Part shown: in pieces, positions 19,990 through 28,661 of the stretch
Layout of the letters: every line of letters starts with the position of its first letter
How positions within the stretch are numbered: position 1 is the first letter of the stretch
Assembly: GCA_030654395.1 (NCBI GenBank)
Contig: JAURXM010000024.1
Coordinates: forward strand, 62,001 to 126,000
Length of the DNA: 64,000 bases
Reading direction: 5' to 3'
DNA from: Aquabacterium sp.
GTDB taxonomy: Bacteria; Pseudomonadota; Gammaproteobacteria; Burkholderiales; Burkholderiaceae_C
Program-made: the position numbers and the translations under genes
Notes under the pieces: generated by a model
What the model saw: the letters and a program-made list of their open reading frames with translations, nothing else
Told to the model about the DNA's origin: nothing
Database searches by the model: none

Positions 19990-20609
19990 GGGTTGCTGAC
20001 GCGCTCTTCGCCGAAGGTGCTCTCGGGCCCGTGGCCCGGCGTGAAGGTGATGTCGTCACCCAGCGGCAGCAATTTGCCCTTGATGGCGTTGATCAGATCC
20101 GCGTGGTTGCCACCTGGGAAGTCGGTGCGCCCAATGCCGCCTGCAAACAGCACATCGCCCACAAAAGCGTGGCGCGTGGTGGGCTCAAAAAACACCACGT
20201 GGCCGGGTGTGTGGCCGGGGCAGTGCAGCACATCCAGCGCATAAGCCCCGATTTGCACCTTGTCCCCATCCTTGAGCCACTGCGTGGGCTTGAAGGGCTC
20301 GGCCTGCGGGAAGCCGAACATAGCGCTTTGCTGCGGCAAGGCATCGATCCAAAACTGGTCACCCGGATGCGGGCCCACGATGGGCAGACCCAGCGTGCGC
20401 GCCAAGGTGCCAGTGGCGCCTGCGTGGTCGATGTGGGCGTGGGTTAACCAGACAGCCTTGAGCGTGAGGCCACGCAGGTCAACGGCCTCAAGCAGCTTGC
20501 CGAGGTCACCACCTGGATCGATCAAGGCGGCTTCAAGGGTGTCGGGGTCCCAGATCAAAGAGCAGTTTTGCTCAAAACTGGTGACGGGGATGGTGAGGCG
20601 TTGGAACAT
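19980..20609 (-). CDS. MBL-fold metallo-hydrolase (glyoxalase II-like)
   Basis: MFQRLTIPVTSFEQNCSLIWDPDTLEAALIDPGGD; LTHAHIDHAG; HCPGHTPGHVVF; FTPGHGPESTFGEER. Confidence 0.92.
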   Translation of the reverse strand: MFQRLTIPVTSFEQNCSLIWDPDTLEAALIDPGGDLGKLLEAVDLRGLTLKAVWLTHAHIDHAGATGTLARTLGLPIVGPHPGDQFWIDALPQQSAMFGFPQAEPFKPTQWLKDGDKVQIGAYALDVLHCPGHTPGHVVFFEPTTRHAFVGDVLFAGGIGRTDFPGGNHADLINAIKGKLLPLGDDITFTPGHGPESTFGEERVSNPYL

Positions 20610-20891
20610 GGCTTGGGGTAAGGAATCGGATAACAAAGTTTCAAAACGCTTTGAGCTGAAACGACTTTGGGGAGCGTAGCACTACGTGGGCTTCGTATTT
20701 ATCTGATTATTATTCTCTGAAATGCCGCTTTTTTCGGATTGTTGCCGAGCGCATATTCGAACTTGTCATCACTTCCTAGCTCACACGCCATGAAGCTTTC
20801 CTTGCGTTCCGCGCTCCCATCCCGATCCGGGCCGGTTGGCCGGCACCCCCGTTGTTCACTCCAGACTGACCTACCCCAAGAGAGATCCATC

Positions 20892-21326
20892 GTGCGCAGC
20901 TACCCCCAAAACAGCCCGGAAGCCGCCGCGCGCATCGTCTCGTTGGTGCTCATCTCCGACGGCCATGTGTGCCGTTCCGAGTTCGACATCCTCAAGCAGT
21001 TGAGCGCGGAGCGTGAACTCGGTCTGGAGCCACAGCTCCTGCCGCACATCCTCCACACCCTCTGCGAGGAACTGCTTGCCAGCGGGTACGAGACAGGTTC
21101 GCTCATGAGCAACGTCGATGACAGCACCTTGGCGTCATTGATGGCCGAGATATCGGATCCTGCGCTGCAAAGGAAGGTGCTGCGTCTGTCCTTGGCCGTG
21201 GCGCAGGCCGATGGCCTCTTGGCCGACGGGGAAGCCTTGGTGGTGGAGGCCGCGCGGCACCATTGGAAGTTGGTCGATGGCCAGGAGCCGATCGCCGCGA
21301 AGACGGCTCGCCGCTACGCTGCCTGA
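20892..21326 (+). CDS. TerB-like protein
   Basis: ARIVSLVLISDGHVCRSEFDILKQL...VLRLSLAVAQADGLLADGEALVVEAARHHW; GTG start proposed; an ATG start further upstream (e.g. 20739) is possible. Confidence 0.6.
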   Translation: MRSYPQNSPEAAARIVSLVLISDGHVCRSEFDILKQLSAERELGLEPQLLPHILHTLCEELLASGYETGSLMSNVDDSTLASLMAEISDPALQRKVLRLSLAVAQADGLLADGEALVVEAARHHWKLVDGQEPIAAKTARRYAA

Positions 21327-21382
21327 TCCGACGCGAAGACGGGCAAGAGCCAGATCAATCGCAGATTTCGATCAGTCTCATT

Positions 21383-22102
21383 TTAACGAAGTGCAGGTTC
21401 TGTCAGCAGCCTGTGCAGCTCCTTCTTCACGACGCCGTAGCACTCGCAGGCGCTGGCCTCTAGTCCCGCATGGTCGAGGACGGTGATGTGACCACGCCGA
21501 TAGCTGATGTAGCCTGCATCGCGCAAGGTGACGGCAGCTTGTGAGATGCTCTCGCGACGCACGCCCAAAATACCACCCACCAGATCATGTGTGATCACCA
21601 GCTCGCCGGGCGGTGATCGATCAACGCTGGACAGCAACCAGGTGCTGAGTTGCTGCTCGATCGAATGATGGCGATTGCACACCGCAGTCTGTGTGATTTG
21701 TGTGATCAGTGCTTGTGTATAGCGCAGCAGCAGACGCTGCACTGCGCCGTTGTCCATGAACGCTTGCATCAACGCGTTGCGTCCCAGTTGATACCCGTGG
21801 CCAGCCGTGCGCACCATGGCGGAGCTGGTGGTGGTGCCCCCTCCCATAAAGAGCGCCATCCCAATCAAACCTTCTCGGCCCACTGCGGCCATCTCGGCAG
21901 ACGAGCCTGCTTCATTGACGTAGTGCAGCGAAACCACGGCTGTTGTGGGAAAGTAGGCGTGCCGCATCTGCACACCAGGCTCGTAGAGTATTTGGCCCAA
22001 TTTCATCGGGACCAGTTCGAGATCGTCAAAAAATGGGCCGTATTCAGCCTTGGGTATGGCCGCGAGCAGGTTGTTCTGGCTGGGTGAGTGATGACGGTGC
22101 AT
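21383..22102 (-). CDS. Crp/Fnr family transcriptional regulator
   Basis: cNMP-type sensor domain then HTH: DLVGGILGVRRESISQAAVTLRDAGYISYRRGHITVLD. Confidence 0.85.
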   Translation of the reverse strand: MHRHHSPSQNNLLAAIPKAEYGPFFDDLELVPMKLGQILYEPGVQMRHAYFPTTAVVSLHYVNEAGSSAEMAAVGREGLIGMALFMGGGTTTSSAMVRTAGHGYQLGRNALMQAFMDNGAVQRLLLRYTQALITQITQTAVCNRHHSIEQQLSTWLLSSVDRSPPGELVITHDLVGGILGVRRESISQAAVTLRDAGYISYRRGHITVLDHAGLEASACECYGVVKKELHRLLTEPALR

Positions 22103-22924
22103 TTATCTGCCTGATGTCACTTCCACGCCGATGCCACGGTAACCGAGGAAGCGGCAGCTGTTGTCGAACATCGGCTGGCCGCTGATGCGGTAGTGCAAAC
22201 GTGTCCCATCGGGCTTCATGCGGTGCAGCGCAAAATCCAGGAACGGGCGTCGTGCATCGATGTTGGCTTGAAGCACCTGCCGCTCGGCCACGTCCCAACC
22301 GTCATCAACAGTGTCGGGTGCGTCATCCCCCAACGGGGCCACCCGAATGCCCAACATCTCCATCACCGGGCCAGACACCTTGGTGAATTCGCCTTGCTGG
22401 TCTTGCTCCCAATACCAGTCACAGGCCAGCTCTGTCAGGCTGCGGTAGCGGGCCTCGCTCTCACGCAATTCTGCGGTTCGCTCCTTCACCGTAAGCTCCA
22501 GCGTTGTGTTCAGTGCTTCCAGCTTGCGGTAGAGCAGCCGCACTTCCAGCATGTTGTGGATGCGGGTTCTGACCTCGGTCAGGTCGAAGGGTTTGCTGAT
22601 GAAATCCTTGGCGCCGCTTTGCAGCGCACGCAGTTTGTGACCCGGTTGTGCTGTCAGCACGATCACGGGCAGGTAGCTCTCTCGCTCGTTGGTCTTGAGC
22701 GCCTCCATGACGCTGAAGCCGTCCATGGTTGGCATCTGCAGGTCCAGCAGGATCAGGTCATATTGGTTGTGGCGATGCAGGCCGCAGACCTCTGTCGGCT
22801 TCATGCATGAGGACACTCGTGTGTAGCCAGCCTCACCCAGCAAGCGAGTCAAGAGTTTCACGTTGGCATCCTGATCGTCCACGATCAGGATGTTGGCGTT
22901 CAGGATATCGTTCTGGATGGTCAT
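22103..22924 (-). CDS. Response regulator with REC and PAS domains
   Basis: ANILIVDDQDANVKLLTRLLGEAGYTRV...DLILLDLQMPTMDGFSVMEAL; PAS SEARYRSLTELACDWYWEQDQQGEF. Confidence 0.88.
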   Translation of the reverse strand: MTIQNDILNANILIVDDQDANVKLLTRLLGEAGYTRVSSCMKPTEVCGLHRHNQYDLILLDLQMPTMDGFSVMEALKTNERESYLPVIVLTAQPGHKLRALQSGAKDFISKPFDLTEVRTRIHNMLEVRLLYRKLEALNTTLELTVKERTAELRESEARYRSLTELACDWYWEQDQQGEFTKVSGPVMEMLGIRVAPLGDDAPDTVDDGWDVAERQVLQANIDARRPFLDFALHRMKPDGTRLHYRISGQPMFDNSCRFLGYRGIGVEVTSGR

Positions 22925-25065
22925 GGCACTGTCTTTGTTGTTTCCAGGGCCAGGTCAATCGTGGCCATGAACTCGTTTACCTTGATGGGTTTGGTGAGGT
23001 AGCGGAAGAACCCCGCGTTCAGACCTTTGACGATGTCGTGGGGCATGGCATTGGCACTGAGCGCAACCACTGGTATCCCTGTGGTCGTGGGGTCTTTTGC
23101 AAGGATCCTCATGGCATCCGCACCGCTGATGCCGGGTAAATTGATATCCATCAAAATGACATCGGGTTGAGCAGTGCGGGCAATCTCGATGCCACGGTTG
23201 CCATCTGTTGCTGTCAACAGGTGGAGGTCTGGTCGGCGCGCAATGAGTTTCTCGATCAACATCAAGTTGGCCGGGTTGTCCTCGACGTAGAGCAAGGTCC
23301 GCTGACATGCATCGACGCGCATCGGAATCGGTGCTAACGATCCGGCCGCCTCGCATTCAACGGCCAAGTGCATGCATGGTGGCTGCGCTGCGATCAACTC
23401 AATCCAGAACACGCTGCCAACGCCGACCACGCTCTGCACGCCAATAGAGCCGCCCATCAACTCAACCAAGCGCTTGCACACCACCAAGCCGATGCCCGTG
23501 CCTTCCTCGGTGCCGACCTCTTGCCCTAGTCGGTTGAATGGCTGGAACAGTTGAACCAATTGTTCGGCCGACAAGCCGTGTCCCATGTCGCGAAAACTGA
23601 CTCGAACCCGCTCTGCCGTGCTGGCATCGCAGGTCACCTCGACGCTGCCATCGACGCGGTTGTACTTGATGGCGTTGGACAGCAGGTTGATGATGAGTTG
23701 CTTGACCCGCGTTCGATCGGCCTTGACGTAGAGCGACGCCACATTCTTGGGGAAGTGCATCTTGATGCCGCGGCTGTACGCCTGCGGCTCGATCATGGCG
23801 TGGCACTCGACGAGCACTTCGGTCAGTGAAATAGACTCGTGTGAGAGCGACAGCCTGCCGGACTCGATCAACGAGAGGTCCAGGATTTCATTGATCAGAT
23901 CCAGCAAGTACCAGCCTGCCTGAAGAATTTGCTCGATGCTCTCCTGCTGTGCCGGGTTTGGCGGCGGCGAACCTGACTCCATCAACTGAGCAAAGCCGAG
24001 GATGGCATTGAGCGGCGAACGCAGTTCGTGGCTCATGCTGGACAAGAAATCAGATTTGGCCAGATTGGCCTTTTCTGCCGTCGACTTGGCGCTCTCTAGG
24101 GCGATGTTGGTTTCCCGCAGCGCCCGGTCCAGCAACTGGCGCTCGGTGATGTCACGCGCTGCGGCAAAGACGCCCTGCAATGTTCGATCCCGATCGTGGA
24201 AGGTCGTCGCGTTGTAGGACACCAAGGTCTCCTTGCCGTCTCGTGCGCGCGCCGTGAGTTCGTAATTGGTGAGCTTGTTCTCGTTCAACACGCGCTTGAT
24301 GCCCGCCTCAGCCCGCGCCGGATCGGTGAAGAAGTTCTTGAACGGCGCACCGATCAGTTCGTCGCGCGAGCATCCGGTGAGCAGTTCCATCTGCTTGTTG
24401 ACGTCCGAAATGATGCCCGAAGGATCCGTCGTCATCAGCGCATCGATGTTCGATTCGATCAGCGAGCGCGTATAGAACTGCTGGTCACGCAGGCGTTGGT
24501 CGAGTTTCCCTCGCTCTGCCTCGATCTGCTTGCGCGCCGTGTTGTCAATGCAGATCAGCAGGTAGCCGATGATCGTGTTGCGCTCATCGCGCAATGCGGT
24601 CACCGACACCACCGCTGGAAATCGGCTACCGTCCTTGCGAATGTAAGTGAGCTCGTAGATGTCCTCGATGCCGCGCGAAGCCTTGAACACCAAGGCCTCA
24701 AAGCCCGGTGCAATACTCGTCCCGAGCTCGATGCTCAGCGCCTTGGCGCGCTCAATCACTTCCAGCGGGTCGGACATGTCCGCAGGTGTGATCTTGTTGA
24801 CCACCTCGGCGGCTGTGTAGCCCAGCATGCGCTCGGCTCCGACATTGAAGATCTGGATCACACCCTTGGCGTCGGTTGCAATACTAGAGAAATTGGTGCT
24901 GTTGAAGATCGCCGCCTGAAGCGGCCCGGCGTCGAGCACAACCTTCCGTCGCTGAACTTTGGTCTTGACACGTGCTCGGCCAGCGTAAGGCACTATCGGG
25001 GACATCACACAACCTTTTGCAGCATAGGACACGTCATCTCGGGGAAGCGCTCTTTTGTCGATCAA
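22921..25065 (-). CDS. Multi-PAS hybrid histidine kinase with receiver domain
   Basis: PAS repeats; H-box MSHELRSPLNAILGFAQLM; GTGIGLVVCKRLVELMGG; REC DVILMDINLPGISGADAMRIL; 4-nt ATGA overlap with the downstream RR gene. Confidence 0.92.
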   Translation of the reverse strand: MIDKRALPRDDVSYAAKGCVMSPIVPYAGRARVKTKVQRRKVVLDAGPLQAAIFNSTNFSSIATDAKGVIQIFNVGAERMLGYTAAEVVNKITPADMSDPLEVIERAKALSIELGTSIAPGFEALVFKASRGIEDIYELTYIRKDGSRFPAVVSVTALRDERNTIIGYLLICIDNTARKQIEAERGKLDQRLRDQQFYTRSLIESNIDALMTTDPSGIISDVNKQMELLTGCSRDELIGAPFKNFFTDPARAEAGIKRVLNENKLTNYELTARARDGKETLVSYNATTFHDRDRTLQGVFAAARDITERQLLDRALRETNIALESAKSTAEKANLAKSDFLSSMSHELRSPLNAILGFAQLMESGSPPPNPAQQESIEQILQAGWYLLDLINEILDLSLIESGRLSLSHESISLTEVLVECHAMIEPQAYSRGIKMHFPKNVASLYVKADRTRVKQLIINLLSNAIKYNRVDGSVEVTCDASTAERVRVSFRDMGHGLSAEQLVQLFQPFNRLGQEVGTEEGTGIGLVVCKRLVELMGGSIGVQSVVGVGSVFWIELIAAQPPCMHLAVECEAAGSLAPIPMRVDACQRTLLYVEDNPANLMLIEKLIARRPDLHLLTATDGNRGIEIARTAQPDVILMDINLPGISGADAMRILAKDPTTTGIPVVALSANAMPHDIVKGLNAGFFRYLTKPIKVNEFMATIDLALETTKTVP

Positions 25066-25179
25066 GCGCTGTATGCGAGGCGAGTGGCGAGCTTGTCAGA
25101 GTTCTGCGCGTCGATATGTGCGCTGGCACACATAGCATGAGCGTCGGGGGTATTCCTTGGTGAACCAGGCCCTCACGCC

Positions 25180-25361
25180 CCTTCGCCGGGCGCAGGTTCC
25201 GATCGGTGCCAAGCAGAGCCCCCTTCGTTTTTTGCAGGTGGTCGATCGACTTGTCGATCTCATCGATCGCCGTTTGCGCAGCAGCGTGATCATGGGCAAA
25301 AAGAACTGAGGCCGCACCGCGTACTCGCACCCCTTCTCAGTGCGATCCTTGTCGAGCTCCT
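25180..25361 (-). pseudogene. Internally deleted remnant of the DUF2130 gene located at 26725-27927
   Basis: Four blocks match 26732-26746, 26838-26925, 27068-27112 and 27196-27242 with 3 mismatches in ~182 nt; intervening 97, 145 and 87 nt are missing. Confidence 0.92.
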
Positions 25362-25464
25362 AGGTGGCTTAAGCGACGCAGTCATGCGTAGTCGTAGCAG
25401 ACCCCATAAGCGATGTACGCCCAAGTCAACAAGTGGATAGAATGGGCTTGCGTTATCCCATTAC

Positions 25465-26073
25465 ATGATCATGAGCACGAACCAAAAATCTCCCCCGCCC
25501 GGGTTTGTCGCATCATTTATTTTTGCGAGCAGATGGCTTCAAGTGCCCTTGTATTTGGGTTTGATTTTGGCTCAGGTGGTCTATGTCTTTCACTTTTGGG
25601 TTGAGCTGGTTCACCTGATGGAAGCGGCCTTGGGCAACCAAGACGCGCTCAAGGCCATACATGCGGCATCCGGACAGCAAGGCAGTGCAGCACCTGCGCA
25701 CCTGACGGAAACCACCATCATGCTGGTGGTGCTGGGCCTGATCGACGTCGTCATGATCTCCAATTTGCTGATCATGGTCATCGTGGGTGGCTACGAAACC
25801 TTTGTGTCGCGCATGAACTTGGACAGTCATCCTGATCAGCCCGAATGGCTTGACCATGTGAACGCTTCGGTGTTGAAGGTCAAGTTGGCGACTGCCATCA
25901 TTGGCATCTCATCGATTCACCTGCTAAAAACTTTCATCAATGCGCACAATTACAGTGACAAAGTTTTGATCGCTCAGACTGTCATTCACATTGCCTTCCT
26001 GTTTTCCGCGATGGCCATTGCCTACACGGATAAGCTGTTGCATCATGCGACATCTGGACAAAAGTACAACTGA
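25465..26073 (+). CDS. UPF0114/YqhA family membrane protein (TIGR00645-like)
   Basis: ASRWLQVPLYLGLILAQVVYVFHFWVELVHL; TIMLVVLGLIDVVMISNLLIMVIVGGYETFVSRM. Confidence 0.92.
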   Translation: MIMSTNQKSPPPGFVASFIFASRWLQVPLYLGLILAQVVYVFHFWVELVHLMEAALGNQDALKAIHAASGQQGSAAPAHLTETTIMLVVLGLIDVVMISNLLIMVIVGGYETFVSRMNLDSHPDQPEWLDHVNASVLKVKLATAIIGISSIHLLKTFINAHNYSDKVLIAQTVIHIAFLFSAMAIAYTDKLLHHATSGQKYN

Positions 26074-26079
26074 CGCAGT

Positions 26080-26619
26080 ATGAGAGCCTCTCTTCGCAGG
26101 GCCACCACGGTGAGCCGCCGCTCCACCAGAAAAACCTGGGCACAGGTGCGGCGCAACACCCCAGGCAAAGATCAGATCTTGGCTTCGCCTTGGATGGCGC
26201 CAGTGCGGTCACACTTGCAGGATGATTGCCTGTGGCATATCGAGCGGCAAGGCGTGGCGCGTGGCGTCGCTGCCGGGTTGTTCATGGGTCTGCTGATGCC
26301 AGTGGCCCAAATCCTGTTCGCGGTCGTTGCGTCCGTGCTCATTCGGGGTAATGTCCCCATCAGTGCAGCATGCACATTGGTGACCAACCCGTTCACTGTG
26401 CCACCGATCTACTACGCGGCCTACCAAATTGGCGAACGAGTGCTGCCCGAGTCCTTGGACATGGGCTGGCTGATGACCGACGCGACACATTGGTTGGGCC
26501 AAAGCCTGAACTGGGCTGTGTCCCATGGTGCGCCGCTCATGACGGGCCTGTTGCTGCTCGCGACCACCAGCGCCATGGTCGGGTTCGCTGGCGTTCACCT
26601 TTTCTGGTCGAAGCGCTGA
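26080..26619 (+). CDS. DUF2062 domain-containing membrane protein
   Basis: VARGVAAGLFMGLLMPVAQILFAVVASVLIRGNVPISAACTLVTNPFTVPPIYYAAYQIGERVL. Confidence 0.9.
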   Translation: MRASLRRATTVSRRSTRKTWAQVRRNTPGKDQILASPWMAPVRSHLQDDCLWHIERQGVARGVAAGLFMGLLMPVAQILFAVVASVLIRGNVPISAACTLVTNPFTVPPIYYAAYQIGERVLPESLDMGWLMTDATHWLGQSLNWAVSHGAPLMTGLLLLATTSAMVGFAGVHLFWSKR

Positions 26620-26724
26620 TTTAGACGGTGCTCGTTGGCAACTACACCTCGACGCTTCGATCCGGGCGAATGATGCACAACGCCATGTTGCCGGTCCTGC
26701 CGAACACGTCGGCGTCAACACCCC

Positions 26725-27927
26725 TTACTCTCCTTCGCCGGGCGCACCATCCTTGAGCTCGGCGAACTTGGCCGCCATCGTCGCGTTGCCACGAGTCAGC
26801 TTTTTGATCGTCACGTCCTGTGCCTTGTCGTTCGCTAGGCGCAGGTTCCGATCGGTGCCAAGCAGGGCCTCCTTCGTTTTTTGCAGGTGGTCGATCGACT
26901 TGTCGATCTCATCGATCGCCGTTTGGAAGCGGCGGGAGGCGAGGTCGTAGTTCTTTGAAAATGCGGTCTTGAAGGCCTCGAGATCGGTCTCAAAATTCGT
27001 GATGTCGATGCTCTGCTCCCTCACGCGTGCCAGTTCTGACTTGTACTTGAGTGAGTTCATCGCAGCATTGCGCAGCAGCGTGATCATGGGCAAAAAGAAC
27101 TGAGGCCGCACCACGTACATCTTCGGGTAGCGGTGGAACACATCGACGATCCCGGTGTTGTAGAGCTCGCTGTCCGGCTCAATCAAGGAGACCAACACCG
27201 CGTACTCGCACCCCTTCTCAATGCGATCCTTGTCGAGCTCCTTCAGGAAGTCCTCGTTCTTGTTCTTCGTCGCCGTGCGATCGCTCTCGTTCTTCATCTC
27301 GAACATGATCGAGACGATCTCCATGTCAGACTCATCCGCGTCGCGAAAGATGTAGTCGCCCTTGCTGCCTGACCGCGCGTCGTTGTCTTTCTCGAAATAA
27401 GCGCGCGGGAACGCCGTGGCCCGGATGCGGTTGAACTCGGTCTCGCAGTGCTGCTCAAGCGTCTCGCCAACCATCTTGGTCGACAGGCGAGCCTTCATGT
27501 CCCGCAGGCGCTCGATCGCGTCATCGCGGTCCTTGATCTGTGTCTCGTACTTGTCCTTCAGCGCTGTCTCGGCGAGTCGCTTTTCAAGCGCCGCGCGATC
27601 AAGGCCGCTCTGGAGCTTGTCGCGCTCCTTCTCGATCACACTGACTGCCTCGTTGACCGCGAGCTTTTGCTCAACCTTGGTCGCGTCAAGCCTGGCCTTC
27701 AGTTGCTGGATTTCAGCATCCTTGGCTGCGGTCAGTCTTTGCGATTCACTGGCCACCTTCATTTGAACGAGTTCGACGGCGTTGCGCTTATCTTGCTCGG
27801 CCAGCGCAAGGCGCTCGTGCAACTGCTTGTCGAAGTCGCTGTCGCGAACCTGCTTGAGGATGTCTGCGTACCCCGCCTCGTCAATTTTGAATGCCTTTGC
27901 ACAGTGCGGGCAGATGATCTCGTGCAT
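26725..27927 (-). CDS. DUF2130 domain-containing protein (coiled coil plus D...ExK region)
   Basis: [40 protein letters not shown]; long coiled coil; [58 protein letters not shown]. Confidence 0.9.
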   Translation of the reverse strand: MHEIICPHCAKAFKIDEAGYADILKQVRDSDFDKQLHERLALAEQDKRNAVELVQMKVASESQRLTAAKDAEIQQLKARLDATKVEQKLAVNEAVSVIEKERDKLQSGLDRAALEKRLAETALKDKYETQIKDRDDAIERLRDMKARLSTKMVGETLEQHCETEFNRIRATAFPRAYFEKDNDARSGSKGDYIFRDADESDMEIVSIMFEMKNESDRTATKNKNEDFLKELDKDRIEKGCEYAVLVSLIEPDSELYNTGIVDVFHRYPKMYVVRPQFFLPMITLLRNAAMNSLKYKSELARVREQSIDITNFETDLEAFKTAFSKNYDLASRRFQTAIDEIDKSIDHLQKTKEALLGTDRNLRLANDKAQDVTIKKLTRGNATMAAKFAELKDGAPGEGE

Positions 27928-28142
27928 GTCTAAGTTCCTGATTTTTGACGACGCCGTTGACGGCTGCGACATGCTACGACGACTTTGAGTCGCGACAGCG
28001 CTCAAGTGGGGCAATCCCCACCCCCCTAGTTTTATAGGCTAGGCGCCATAAGTTGACAAACCGCAATCTGTCATCTCGCTTGTTAGCCAGAGTACAGCTA
28101 GCGCACACGCAACGTGCGATTTGCAGCGTAAGGGGATGCGGC

Positions 28143-28634
28143 ATGCCGTATACGTTTAAACATACTGTCTCGTCTTTCAGTATTTGGGGCCGTGCGCGCT
28201 GGCGCACGCTCGCTTGGGTGCTGCTTGTGGCCTGTACCTTGGCCGGCTGCACACACATGCAGCTGCTTGCGTCGTATGACGACAAGACATACGAAGAGAC
28301 GATCCGCATTGGTCGCGAGGTTGATGTCCACTACGCGAGGCTCGTTGAGCTCGCGCCTGAGCTGCGCCACTACGCCGCCAGCGCACCGCAGTACGTCGAG
28401 ATTGAAGCCGATATCCGCTCGCTGGTACGCCGCAACGCCGCGCGCCCGCTCAATGAGGAGTCGCAAAAAATAAGTGGTCAGATTCTGAAGTTCTGGACGC
28501 AGTACCGCGACAAGCACCGCGAGAAGGATGCGTACCCCGATGCGCGTTTTGACAGCGATCGCTTCTCAAGGCTATTTAATGCCGCGGTCGCCGCTGAAGA
28601 GGTCAAGCGCTTGCAGACCGATGACCGTAACTGA
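28143..28634 (+). CDS. Small lipoprotein, function unknown
   Basis: MPYTFKHTVSSFSIWGRARWRTLAWVLLVACTLAGCTHM (lipobox LAGC); 27 nt upstream of the protease/hydrolase gene. Confidence 0.65.
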   Translation: MPYTFKHTVSSFSIWGRARWRTLAWVLLVACTLAGCTHMQLLASYDDKTYEETIRIGREVDVHYARLVELAPELRHYAASAPQYVEIEADIRSLVRRNAARPLNEESQKISGQILKFWTQYRDKHREKDAYPDARFDSDRFSRLFNAAVAAEEVKRLQTDDRN

Positions 28635-28661
28635 CCACCTTAAGCAAGAGGGAGCACCTGC

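Noticed and set aside
24196-25140. 314-aa plus-strand ORF opposite the multi-PAS kinase
   Set aside because: Shadow ORF; the minus strand has full PAS/HisKA/HATPase/REC motifs.
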